A DNA stretch of 64,000 nucleotides from assembly GCF_000599885.1 (NCBI RefSeq), contig NZ_JFGT01000003.1:124001-188000 (forward strand). Reading direction: 5' to 3'. Under the pieces are notes generated by a model that had not been told where the DNA came from, ran no database searches, and was given only the letters and a program-made list of their open reading frames with translations. Position numbers and translations under genes: made by a program. This document shows positions 10,348 to 18,298 of the stretch, one piece after another. How positions within the stretch are numbered: the first letter of the stretch is position 1; each line of letters starts with the position of its first letter. The DNA is from Pantoea sp. IMH. GTDB lineage: Bacteria > Pseudomonadota > Gammaproteobacteria > Enterobacterales > Enterobacteriaceae.

Positions 10348-10734
10348 AGTGAAAATCCCCTGAGATTTTTTTTGATTTAGTAATGCGGGGTGCGGGAAGC
10401 CTGACCTGGTTCAACGTTTTACATCCCCGGCAACAATGTTCACGGATCGTGAAAACCTCAACAGAGGCGACGATCGGAAAAAAGGCAAACGTTTACCACA
10501 CCACGCTTAACAGCTGCATTATTTTAAAGGCAAACGATTATCCAGCCTTTTCCAGGGCATTATCAACACCGTTCAGCGATAAATTTGTCAAAACAGGGTA
10601 TGCGGATCAGGCGAGCGGTGGAAAATGCCAGCAAAGCAAACTTTACGCGGCTTCAGCACTTTCCATGACAGGGTTTTCTTATGACGTGCGCGGCCGGACG
10701 CTGACGTGAAGCGTCAGGCCCTGAAGGGGAATCG
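10348..10734. other. Intergenic region between ghxP and gst
   Basis: 387 bases without a convincing gene. It contains the PurR-like site (10483-10498) and a second copy of its left half (AAAGGCAAACG) at 10526-10536. In E. coli the sRNA SraL is encoded between soxR and ghxP; no recognisable SraL-type terminator is seen here, so none is called. Confidence 0.5.
10483..10498. promoter_or_regulatory. Candidate PurR operator
   Basis: AGGCAAACGTTTACCA matches the PurR palindrome ACGCAAACGTTTGCGT at 12 of 16 positions, with the central CAAACGTTT intact. It lies upstream of ghxP, a purine base permease; repression by PurR with hypoxanthine/guanine is a reasonable inference from known PurR control of such permeases. 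Confidence 0.6.
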
Positions 10735-11397
10735 TTACTCAAGCGTCAGTTCGCCACCCTGTTTCAGCGCACGTTGCCAGGCAGCCCGCATCTGAACCTT
10801 ACCGAGCCACGCCTGAATGGCGGGTGAGCTGGCCGCCCCGCCGCGTGCGGAAAGAGCCTGAAGCGGAAAACTCATCTGCACATCAGCGATGCTGAAACGC
10901 GGTCCGGCAAACCACTCATGGCTGCTCAGATGCTGTTCAATGTAGTCGCGGTGGGTGGCCAGCTGTTTATCCAGATAGCCTTTCTGTACGCCTTTGCCAA
11001 AAGCGCTGCCCACCGGCCTCAGCAGCCAGGGAACCGGCGGTTTGCCCATCCGGCTAAAGATCAGCTTCATGACCAGCAGTGGCATCAGCGAACCTTCTGC
11101 ATAGTGCAGCCAGTAACGGGATTGTAGACGCTCGTCCTCGTCAACAAGCTTCAGCCGGCCTTCAGCATCGTAACGTTCTTCAAGGTACTCAAGGATGGCG
11201 CCAGATTCGGCGACGACCCGGTTTTCATCGGTAATCACCGGGGATTTCCCCAGCGGATGGACTTTTTTCAGCGACTCGGGCGCCAGCATGGTTGTCTCGC
11301 GCTGGTAACGCTTAATCTGATAAGGAATTTCAAGCTCTTCCAGCATCCAGAGAATGCGCTGCGATCTGGAATTATTAAGATGATGAACGGTGATCAT
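10735..11397 (-). CDS. Glutathione S-transferase family protein
   Basis: Cytosolic GST-fold protein of 220 residues: N-terminal thioredoxin-like domain (residues 1-80; MITVHHLNNSRSQRILWMLEE carries the putative catalytic Ser near residue 10, LGKSPVI the cis-proline, and AESGAILEYL the glutathione gamma-glutamyl site) and an all-alpha C-terminal domain (about 90-215; FSIADVQMSFPL contains the conserved N-capping Asp). It probably conjugates glutathione to electrophiles. It is next to soxR on the same strand but 41 bases after its stop. E. coli lacks a gene here. The precise GST class was not determined. Confidence 0.9.
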   Translation of the reverse strand: MITVHHLNNSRSQRILWMLEELEIPYQIKRYQRETTMLAPESLKKVHPLGKSPVITDENRVVAESGAILEYLEERYDAEGRLKLVDEDERLQSRYWLHYAEGSLMPLLVMKLIFSRMGKPPVPWLLRPVGSAFGKGVQKGYLDKQLATHRDYIEQHLSSHEWFAGPRFSIADVQMSFPLQALSARGGAASSPAIQAWLGKVQMRAAWQRALKQGGELTLE

Positions 11398-11438
11398 GAG
11401 CTAACCTTGCGTGAAATGTGGAGTCCTCATTATAGACG

Positions 11439-11909
11439 CTACCGATCTCTTTCAGGCTCCAGCAGGATCGCGCCCGTTCCTCGCTCGCCCAGCCGATCGT
11501 CAGGATTGCGCAGCGGACAATCCGCCATCGATAAACAGCCACAGCCGATGCAGCCATCGAGATCGTCTTTCAGACGGGTCAAGGTGGCGATACGCCGATC
11601 GAGTTCCTCCCGCCAGCGCTCAGTCAGCAGCCGCCACTCTTTCGGCGTCATCCGCGTGCCCGGTGAAAACTGCATCAGATGTTCGCCAATCGTCGCCAGC
11701 GGAATGCCGATGCGCTGGGCGATTTTCACAATCGCGACGCGACGGAGGACGTCACGCGTATAGCGCCGCTGATTGCCAGCGTTACGAAAGCTGCTGATTA
11801 ATCCTTTGCTTTCATAAAAGTGCAGGGCTGATACCGCCACGCCGCAGCGCTTCGCCACGTCGCCCGGCGTCAGTTCGCGCTTGTTGGGGTAATTGCGATC
11901 TTTTTTCAT
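11439..11909 (-). CDS. soxR: Redox-sensing transcription factor SoxR
   Basis: MerR family activator of 156 residues. N-terminal winged HTH ([21 protein letters not shown]), dimerisation helix, and a C-terminal [2Fe-2S] cluster motif with cysteines at 120, 123, 125 and 131 ([12 protein letters not shown]). Oxidation of the cluster by redox-cycling compounds switches on soxS transcription. It is divergent from soxS; the perfect SoxR palindrome lies 11 bases upstream of its start and within the soxS promoter. The C-terminal tail ends [13 protein letters not shown]..., close to E. coli SoxR. All four cluster cysteines are present. Confidence 0.97.
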   Translation of the reverse strand: MKKDRNYPNKRELTPGDVAKRCGVAVSALHFYESKGLISSFRNAGNQRRYTRDVLRRVAIVKIAQRIGIPLATIGEHLMQFSPGTRMTPKEWRLLTERWREELDRRIATLTRLKDDLDGCIGCGCLSMADCPLRNPDDRLGERGTGAILLEPERDR

Positions 11910-11916
11910 TTAGCTC

Positions 11917-11947
11917 TTTACCTCAAGTTAACTTGAGGAATTATACT
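11917..11947 (+). promoter_or_regulatory. soxS promoter with SoxR operator
   Basis: The 18-bp perfect palindrome CCTCAAGTTAACTTGAGG (11921-11938) lies between a -35-like TTTACC (11917-11922) and a -10 TATACT (11942-11947) with a 19-bp spacer, the overlong spacing typical of MerR-family regulated promoters. The layout is as remembered for E. coli soxS. Confidence 0.95.
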
Positions 11948-12021
11948 CAGCGGCCAGAAAGAAGGCGAAATGAATTATCCACACTTTGCATGACTGCAGC
12001 TGAACCAGGGAGAAGAGACGT

Positions 12022-12411
12022 ATGCATGACGAAATCATTCAAACACTTACCGACTGGATCGAAGAGAATCTTGATAAGACGCTCTCCATTGATGAGGTTG
12101 CAGCAAAGTCTGGCTACTCCAAGTGGCACCTGCAACGGATGTTCCGCACCGTGACCAAAAAAACGCTGGGAAATTATATCCGCGAACGCCGCCTGACGCT
12201 GGCGGCGGCTGAACTGAGTCAGACGCAGCGTCCCGTATTCGATATTGCCATGCAGTACGGCTACGATTCTCAGCAGACCTTTTCCCGCGTATTTCGCCGT
12301 CAGTTTGCCCAGACGCCGACAGCGTACCGTCATACGATGCGCCATCAGACGCTGACCCGGCAGAACCGTTATAGCTTTGAGCACAGCGAATGTCCTGCGG
12401 CTATCTGTTAG
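12022..12411 (+). CDS. soxS: Superoxide response regulator SoxS, C-terminally extended
   Basis: AraC/XylS family activator of the superoxide/redox stress regulon. The two HTH motifs are visible (IDEVAAKSGYSKWHLQRMFR at about 24-43 and FDIAMQYGYDSQQTFSRVFRR at about 73-93), ending in the canonical QTPTAYRH. It then continues for about 22 residues (…TLTRQNRYSFEHSECPAAIC), making 129 residues against 107 in E. coli; the tail resembles no domain I know. A SoxR-controlled promoter lies 75 bases upstream. Divergent from soxR. Confidence 0.95.
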   Translation: MHDEIIQTLTDWIEENLDKTLSIDEVAAKSGYSKWHLQRMFRTVTKKTLGNYIRERRLTLAAAELSQTQRPVFDIAMQYGYDSQQTFSRVFRRQFAQTPTAYRHTMRHQTLTRQNRYSFEHSECPAAIC

Positions 12412-12424
12412 CTGTGTCGCTGCG

Positions 12425-13747
12425 TTAGCTGTTCTGTTGCAGATGGTCAGCCACGGGCGACATCCTCATCGCCCGCTGGCGATCGTTTACCGTCGCGCTT
12501 TTCCAGAGTAAAGGTGAAACATACCATCCCCCGCCCCGTGCTTTAATCTGATACATGGCTGCGTCAGCCTGCGCCAGCATACCCCGAGCTGAAAGGGGAT
12601 CGATCCCCAGCGCGATACCAATACTCAGCGACTGCCAGACCAGCACACCGTTATCCAGTCCGATCGGCGTCCGCATGGCTTCAATAATATCCTCCGCCAC
12701 CCGCGCAGCCTGTTCATCACTGTTAACCCTGGAAAGCAGCACGGCAAACTCATCGCCACCCAGCCGGGCGACCAGATCGTCTTTCCCCAACCGGCTGCGC
12801 AGACGCTGCGCGGTCGCGATCAGTACCGCATCGCCCGCCGCATGACCATAACGATCGTTCACCTGCTTGAAACGGTCGCCGTCGATAAACAACACAGCCA
12901 GCTGCGGCGCATCCAGCAAATTACTCTGCCGCCGGTGAAGTTCATTGATAAAAGCGGTGCGGTTGGGCAGGTCTGTCAGACCGTCGTGACAGGCCTGGTG
13001 TGTCAGCAAGGCGTTTTCACGCTGCAGATGGTGCTGCCAGGCTGAAAGCTCATCCAGCAGACGGTGAAAATCCCCGTTCAGCTTGTTGAGTTCTGCAATC
13101 GGAGAAGTGGGTACGCGCAGAGAAAAGGTGCGTCGCCTTCTGACATTCTGCGCTACAGAAGCAATATTTTGCAGACCGGCTTCTATCCCGCCATGCAGGC
13201 GGCGAGAAAGGTAACAGACAAGCAGAACGGTCACTAACAGGCTGCCCCCCAGCCACGTCAGGACCTGACTCAGCCAGAGCAGGACTCTGCTGGCGTCTCC
13301 GGTCAGCCAGACATGGCCAATTTCGCGATCGGCAACCCGTACTGGCAACTTGACGGGAGCGGGAAACAGCCACTGTGCAATCGCCTCTTCCGGCCCCTCA
13401 GGCGGTTTCTGCTCAATAGTGGGCCAGGTAGCCAGCACACGATGACTGACGTCTGAAATCATGACTTTACCGATATCGACTTTCTGCCCTATCTCTTCAA
13501 GGATACCCGCAGCAGCCACGCTATCGCCTGCCAGCAACGCCGGCTTCACGCTATAGACGATCGTGGTTGCCGCCAGTTCAAGATTATTTTCCGCGTAGTC
13601 ACGCAGCGCCATCAGCGACAGCGCCGACAGCGATATCCCACTGAACAGCAAGGCGACAAAGGCCAGTGCAAGATGGGTACGTTGAAAGCGCGTTTTTAAC
13701 GACAGTAGCGCTCTTTTTGATGGCAGTGCGGTCTGGTCGTCGGACAC
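12425..13747 (-). CDS. Membrane diguanylate cyclase (YfiN/DgcN-like)
   Basis: Makes the second messenger c-di-GMP. Architecture with start at GTG 13747 (440 residues): transmembrane helix at about 24-46, periplasmic CHASE8-type domain (residues 47-155, with WLFPAPVKLPV as in YfiN), second helix about 156-180, HAMP-like linker, then a GGDEF domain (about 255-415). The active site RLGGDEF (330-334) and metal/guanine residues (FIDGDRFKQVNDRYGHAAGD) are intact. The position five residues before GGDEF reads GKDD instead of RxxD, so no inhibitory I-site is seen. GTG 13747 has GAGGAG six bases upstream; an alternative GTG is at 13795. No yfiR partner gene is adjacent. It ends 13 bases from soxS, convergent. 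Confidence 0.9.
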   Translation of the reverse strand: MSDDQTALPSKRALLSLKTRFQRTHLALAFVALLFSGISLSALSLMALRDYAENNLELAATTIVYSVKPALLAGDSVAAAGILEEIGQKVDIGKVMISDVSHRVLATWPTIEQKPPEGPEEAIAQWLFPAPVKLPVRVADREIGHVWLTGDASRVLLWLSQVLTWLGGSLLVTVLLVCYLSRRLHGGIEAGLQNIASVAQNVRRRRTFSLRVPTSPIAELNKLNGDFHRLLDELSAWQHHLQRENALLTHQACHDGLTDLPNRTAFINELHRRQSNLLDAPQLAVLFIDGDRFKQVNDRYGHAAGDAVLIATAQRLRSRLGKDDLVARLGGDEFAVLLSRVNSDEQAARVAEDIIEAMRTPIGLDNGVLVWQSLSIGIALGIDPLSARGMLAQADAAMYQIKARGGGWYVSPLLWKSATVNDRQRAMRMSPVADHLQQNS

Positions 13748-14482
13748 TGATATCTCCTCAATCGTGGCCGTTACGTTAATGGCACCTCCGTGCACGCTAA
13801 GAAAATAACGGCCTCAGTAAACAGGACAGCTTAATTCCTCAGAGAGAGCTGAAGATGATCAGTGAGCGGTAATCAATGCAGTTTGCAACTGCAAAGTTTT
13901 GTTCCGCGTCATGGGAAGGAAGTGCGCCAGCATGCTGAATACATGAAAAAGCCTACAGCCCACCTTGACTGCATACAATGCTTCAGAGGTCAGATTCATC
14001 CCAAAGGAAATGAGAGAAGTAAAACGTGAGCGTTATTCGCAACGTCTCGGTGGTGTCATAAAAGATAATCTGGCGTTTACGTTCTTTTTCGCCGACAGCA
14101 TTGTTCTTAAGGGCGTTCTGTAAGTGTCCTTGTGCCGCGTTAAGGCTGCCCTGGTTTCCTGATAAATTAATCCGTAGTAATGCCGATAATCTGTCAGTGA
14201 AAAGTATCTCTTTAAAGAAAGGGAATAGTTATACGCCGAATGATAATGATTATTATAAATAGTCTCAAAAATAGAAGTGCTTATATTCAGACAGTAAAAA
14301 TAAAGGCTATTGTTTATTCGTTGTGTTATATCGCGCCTCATTACCTGCATACCGGAATGAAGTCCGCGCCTGACGGCATGACCAGTACAGGGAAATTAAT
14401 GCCCTGCTTTCAACGATCAGCCCCTTTGTAAAAATCTGCGCCGCTGGCCTGAATTTTGTACAAATCTGTAAACTGAATGATA
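13748..14482. other. AT-rich intergenic region before yjcB
   Basis: About 730 bases with no supported gene. The only long open frame (14033-14350, minus) has atypical composition and no ribosome binding site that stands out. A 7-bp hairpin (TGCAGTT TGC AACTGCA, 13877-13893) is present upstream of the cyclase gene. The right edge runs into the CRP site of yjcB. Confidence 0.5.
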
Positions 14483-14504
14483 TAATGTGATCTTCATCAC
14501 ACTT
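14483..14504 (+). promoter_or_regulatory. Strong CRP binding site upstream of yjcB
   Basis: TGTGA at 14486-14490 and TCACA at 14497-14501 separated by six bases; over the 22-bp consensus 18 positions match, with both core half sites perfect. It lies about 120 bases upstream of the yjcB start, a distance compatible with class I activation if the transcript has a leader. Confidence 0.8.
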
Positions 14505-14615
14505 CTTTGACCTGTCGGGTCGGGTTTGATCGGGGTTTATCTGGCATGCCTGTCTGCAGCCCGTGTGATGTGCCGTTCTGTTGCCAGGCCTGTGATATCG
14601 CGGAGTAAGAAAACG

Positions 14616-14897
14616 ATGGGAACTATTGCTGCCAGCGTAATGCTGATGCGCTGGGAACTGCTTAGCGCTGTAATGATGTTTTTTGCCAGCACCTTCAATG
14701 TGAAATGCCGTAAAGCCAGCCGCAATGCGATGGCCTTCATGTTCACCGGCATCGGCATCGGCATGGCCTGCTGGTTCGTGATGGGCCTGGCGGGTATCAG
14801 GGTCAGCGCGGCCGAACTGCAAAACTTCTGGCATATTACTAAAGATGTGTTTATCCAGGTCATCAGCACTACACCGCCCGAATATCCGCTGCCCTGA
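14616..14897 (+). CDS. yjcB: YjcB family small membrane protein
   Basis: Protein of 93 residues, the same length as E. coli YjcB, with matching stretches (MLMRWELLSAVMMFFASTFN near the N-terminus, GIGIGMACWFVMGLAGI in the middle and TPPEYPLP near the end). Two hydrophobic segments (about 9-28 and 40-65) predict an inner membrane location. ATG 14616 follows CGGAG; the frame is open further upstream but those residues do not match the family. Function unknown. In E. coli yjcB also sits between ssb and the soxRS region. A strong CRP site upstream suggests catabolite control. Confidence 0.82.
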   Translation: MGTIAASVMLMRWELLSAVMMFFASTFNVKCRKASRNAMAFMFTGIGIGMACWFVMGLAGIRVSAAELQNFWHITKDVFIQVISTTPPEYPLP

Positions 14898-14949
14898 ATA
14901 TCAATGTGCCGCCTGACAAGCCAGCGGCACCCTGAATTTCACTGCGGAA

Positions 14950-15909
14950 TCAGACTTTTTTCAGCACTGCCGGGATTGGCGTCGTCTCACCGGCACGCAG
15001 TTCCTGCGGATGAATGGCGGCTTTACGCTCCTGCAGCCACATATCGCCCATCATTCTGTCCAGCCCCTGATCCAGCCCAGTTACCAGACCTGCGCCTGGC
15101 GTGAAGGTCAGCTCGCCGAAATAAATTTGCCCCTCGCTGATATACCAGTCAACGCGAACATAGTCGAAATCGCTGGCCAGTTTCTTACTCAGCTCAAGCG
15201 TTTTTTCCAGTGAAGCCATTTCGCCACTGATGTCCAGGCCGGTGTCACGGATCTTGTAAAAGCACTGCTTAAGATTATTGACGTAAAAATTCATCGAAAG
15301 CGGCGCGTTACCACAGCGGTTATAGATAACCTGCAGAACATACTCAAAATTACCGTCTTTCTTGTTAAACATGTGGAACTTGTAGTCGACAGCGGCAAAT
15401 TTGCCGTCGCCCACATATTGTTCGACCAGAATACGCGGCTTGATGTAACGATAATGAATCTCGCGGGATTTATGCGAGAAATCGTGACGAAGCCACTCTT
15501 CACAACGTTTTATCAGCTGCTGCTTCTGAACGCAGTCAGGCTCTTCCAGCAAAATTTCCACCATACCGGAACCGTGGTTCGGCTTTATGACGGTATTTTT
15601 TAATGAGGCCATGTTCAGCAACGTTACGGGTTCTACCGTCTCATGCAGCAACGGGATCAGATATTCCTCACCGATGGTGGCAGAGATGTATTCCCTCACC
15701 AGAAATTTATCCGACAGCATGCCGTAACGTACATAGTCGCCAGTGACAAATTTACGGTAGAGAACTTTCTCATTAAACAGCTTCGGCTGACGAATATTGG
15801 GCAACCTCTTAAACTGTCGAAAATATTGGATCCTGTCCTGGTAAGTCCAGGGCATTTTCTTCAGCAGGTATAAGACGCCTTTTCTCAATTCGGCCTTGAG
15901 TTTTAACAT
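14950..15909 (-). CDS. TupA-like ATP-grasp protein (surface polysaccharide)
   Basis: Protein of 319 residues of the ATP-grasp/TupA family found in capsule, teichuronopeptide and exopolysaccharide clusters; such proteins are thought to ligate amino acids or similar groups to sugars. Visible ATP-grasp landmarks are NTVIKPNHGSG (residues 105-115, nucleotide lysine and glycine-rich loop), ILVEQYVGDG (160-169), DYKFHMFN (175-182) and VRVDWY...GELTFTPGAG towards the end (metal ligands). The N-terminal about 60 basic/aromatic residues (WTYQDRIQYFRQFKRLPNI) are typical of this subgroup. A GAGG ribosome binding site precedes ATG 15909. It starts eight bases after the flippase gene, so both form one operon. 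AT-richer than neighbours; likely acquired. Confidence 0.83.
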   Translation of the reverse strand: MLKLKAELRKGVLYLLKKMPWTYQDRIQYFRQFKRLPNIRQPKLFNEKVLYRKFVTGDYVRYGMLSDKFLVREYISATIGEEYLIPLLHETVEPVTLLNMASLKNTVIKPNHGSGMVEILLEEPDCVQKQQLIKRCEEWLRHDFSHKSREIHYRYIKPRILVEQYVGDGKFAAVDYKFHMFNKKDGNFEYVLQVIYNRCGNAPLSMNFYVNNLKQCFYKIRDTGLDISGEMASLEKTLELSKKLASDFDYVRVDWYISEGQIYFGELTFTPGAGLVTGLDQGLDRMMGDMWLQERKAAIHPQELRAGETTPIPAVLKKV

Positions 15910-15917
15910 TTTTTACC

Positions 15918-17174
15918 TCATTTGTAGGTTTTGTAGTTCAGTGAGGAAAGCTGTATTTTAAGAATGACCCCATTCTTAAAGAAATAATTCATTACGGTCA
16001 GCGAAAGCAGTTCCGTAATCAGGACGCTCCATGCAGCGCCTGTTAATCCCCAGGTTGTGATAAAAAACCAATTAGTCACCAGGCTAATAGCGACCAGCAG
16101 AACAATCTTAACCAGCAGATAGTTAAAACCGCCCTCTTTTACCATGTAACGGTAAGCGACTGTTCCCATAGCTGAAAAGCAGGTTGCCAGCGACAGTAAC
16201 GTCACGAGATGTCCCGATTGTGCGTAGTCTTGCCCATAGAGAGCAGCGATGATCCGGTCACCAAACAGCGCGACGATAAGAAGCATCAAAAATGAGACAG
16301 CCATGACATAGCCATACAACCTTGCAGCCAGCTTCGCTGCAACATCTGACCGCTCTCTGAAAATCTCAGTGAAGCAAGATGTTATGATCGCCACCGGGAT
16401 AAATATCCACGAGGCTGAAATCGTGTTAGCTGCGGTAAACAGCCCAAGCTCATGTGCGGAGCCAACGCCCACCAGGAAAAACTGCGCCAGCTTCACCTGA
16501 ATGGAAATAAAGACGCTGGAAATCGCCAGCGGCAGCCCGGCATGCATCAGATAACGCAGATAGCTGCGCCGGTTGCGCTGCGGTGGCGGCGTGATGCTGT
16601 TCGCCTGATAAAACATGCTGCGCTTAATCATATAAGGCACCAGCGTGACTGAGACAATGGAGAGCGACAGCAGTAAAGGGCTTAGCTTCAGCCAGGCCAC
16701 AAGGAAGCTGATCGCAAAACTCAGCAACATCCCGATCGCGTTCGCCACGGTGTTCAGGCGGGAAGCCAGTCGGGCATTGTTGTAGACGCTGAAAATATCC
16801 TGGGTGACAAACATCGCCGCCAGGAAAGAGGCGACGGCAAATACCAGAAAATTCTCCCGCATGGTCAGCCAGACATAGAGCAGAACCGGCAGCGAAAGGA
16901 GTAATAACAACGCCAGTCGCAGCTGTTTGACCACGGCCATCAGGCGCATTCCCTTCGCCGTACTCTTGCTGATGCTTTTGAACAGAATGGTTTCTGTACC
17001 AAAAATAGCCACCGTCTGCACGATGGAGAACAGCGAGGCTGAAAAAGCAATCTGTCCGAAAATCGACGGTCCAAAGGATTTAGCAACGTAGGACGTGACA
17101 AATATCACTCCGAATACGGAAACAATCTTTTCCGACATCATCCAGACGGCGTTTGACATGACACGGTATTTCAT
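15918..17174 (-). CDS. Wzx-like polysaccharide flippase (MVF/PST family)
   Basis: Integral membrane protein of 418 residues with about 12 predicted helices, polysaccharide transport family. It begins MKYRVMSNAVWMMSEKIVSVFGVIFVTSYVA with the usual FGPSIFGQIAFSASLF early motif of O-antigen/teichoic acid exporters. Expected role: flipping an undecaprenyl-linked glycan or similar lipid-linked substrate to the periplasmic face. It is first gene of a two-gene operon with the TupA-like protein at 14950-15909. No glycosyltransferase, polymerase or sugar-nucleotide gene is adjacent, so the substrate must be made elsewhere or be a single modified unit. AAGGA precedes ATG 17174. Confidence 0.85.
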   Translation of the reverse strand: MKYRVMSNAVWMMSEKIVSVFGVIFVTSYVAKSFGPSIFGQIAFSASLFSIVQTVAIFGTETILFKSISKSTAKGMRLMAVVKQLRLALLLLLSLPVLLYVWLTMRENFLVFAVASFLAAMFVTQDIFSVYNNARLASRLNTVANAIGMLLSFAISFLVAWLKLSPLLLSLSIVSVTLVPYMIKRSMFYQANSITPPPQRNRRSYLRYLMHAGLPLAISSVFISIQVKLAQFFLVGVGSAHELGLFTAANTISASWIFIPVAIITSCFTEIFRERSDVAAKLAARLYGYVMAVSFLMLLIVALFGDRIIAALYGQDYAQSGHLVTLLSLATCFSAMGTVAYRYMVKEGGFNYLLVKIVLLVAISLVTNWFFITTWGLTGAAWSVLITELLSLTVMNYFFKNGVILKIQLSSLNYKTYK

Positions 17175-17711
17175 CGAAGCATCCTTTGTGTTACTGACAG
17201 CGACTGCACAAGCAAAACATCCATGTGTAAAACGGGGTAAATTACGCTCGCCTTACCCAGGAAAAAATGGCGTGAGTTATTTTATTTTTTAAGGAATAAC
17301 GAAAGCATTCTTATTTAAGCGTTTTATTCACTCTGTCAGCCAGTGATCAGGATAATTCTGATCTTTTCTGGCCTTAATTTTTTCTACGTAAATTCTTAAA
17401 AATGTCGCACCGATAATTATCATGCCACAGAAAAATTTGGCCTCATGCGGGAGCATTCTTAATTAATCGCAGGGCTTGTTGTTGGTATGGGACGAATTTA
17501 TAACAAAAATCTGAATATCGAAAGCTAACTACGTCCTTTGCAAATAAAATCGGAGAAATCCCATGATGTTATTTATTCATAATCCCTTAACGTAATCCCT
17601 GCCATTCACATCGCGTGCTTAACGTGACGTCGTTAATTTTTGGCCAACGTAGATCCATTTTTTAATGAAGTCACTCTCATCACATTATAGTTAAGAAAGG
17701 TAATAGAATTC
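17175..17711. other. AT-rich intergenic region between flippase and OrfA-like gene
   Basis: About 540 bases, strongly AT-rich, no supported gene. A -10-like TATAGT with upstream AT-rich sequence is seen shortly before the OrfA-like start (about 17686-17691). Divergent promoters for the flippase operon and the OrfA-like gene must lie here. Confidence 0.5.
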
Positions 17712-18107
17712 ATGAGAAAGTCACGATATACCGAAGAGCAAATCACCAACGCTATTAAAGCATCTGAATGTGGCGTGAAAGTGAAGGAGATTTGTGAAGA
17801 TTTAGGGATTTCAGAAGCCACCTTCTATAGCTGGAAAAAGAAATATGCCGGCCTCTCCTCAGAAGAAGGAAGAAAAATCAAAGAGTTAGAGGATAAAGTA
17901 CACAGCATGGAGCGTGAGCTTCAAATGCTGACTGCGGACAAAGAGATGCTGCAGAGCGTGCTGAAAAACTTCTTTACTACCAACGATAAACGTCAGGCCG
18001 TTAATTATCTTCAGGACACGTTCGATATCGGCACGCGCCGCAGCTGTCGCCTGCTGGATATTAGCCGTAGCGTATATCACTATCCGTATAACTGTGAAAA
18101 TCAATAA
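17712..18107 (+). CDS. IS3-family OrfA-like protein, solitary
   Basis: Protein of 131 residues. Residues 1-75 are a transposase_8-type HTH of IS3 (IS2/IS407 group) OrfA: RKSRYTEEQITNAIKASE, GVKVKEICEDLGISEATFYSW, then KKKYAGLSSEE. A leucine-containing coiled coil follows (KIKELEDKVHSMERELQML). Residues 88-125 (DKRQAVNYLQDTF...RRSCRLLDISRSVYHYP) resemble the N-terminal HTH of OrfB, here fused in frame without the usual -1 frameshift. No catalytic DDE domain follows, and no flanking inverted repeats were found. It is therefore either a truncated transposase remnant or a domesticated DNA-binding protein; the intact reading frame favours neither decisively. Confidence 0.7.
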   Translation: MRKSRYTEEQITNAIKASECGVKVKEICEDLGISEATFYSWKKKYAGLSSEEGRKIKELEDKVHSMERELQMLTADKEMLQSVLKNFFTTNDKRQAVNYLQDTFDIGTRRSCRLLDISRSVYHYPYNCENQ

Positions 18108-18298
18108 ATGAGATCCAGAACACAATTTTTTGCTATATGCAGGACCACATTAAAATATTCCTTTTGCTAATTAAAAAGCTCAGAATGATTTTGCAGAGAC
18201 CTCTTTACGTGATGAGTTGCTTACCATGATTGTCCTCTGCCAGGCTGCTTCGCCGTTCGTCACCAGCTAAAAAAGCAATATATTTCAATAAATTGAGA

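Noticed and set aside
10383-10440. Short GGGGTGC ... CCTGACCTGG stretch resembling parts of a TPP riboswitch or, on the other strand, of SRP RNA
   Set aside because: Only isolated fragments match; the CTGAGA element of the THI box and the conserved SRP loop are absent, and the downstream gene is a purine permease.
10348-10734. Possible SraL (RyjA) sRNA between soxR and ghxP
   Set aside because: The position would fit E. coli synteny, but no matching sequence or strong sRNA-type terminator with T run could be recognised.
14033-14350. 105-codon open frame on the minus strand before yjcB
   Set aside because: Amino acid composition is odd (Tyr/Arg/Thr-rich), no domain is recognisable, and no convincing ribosome binding site precedes it; probably chance in AT-rich DNA.
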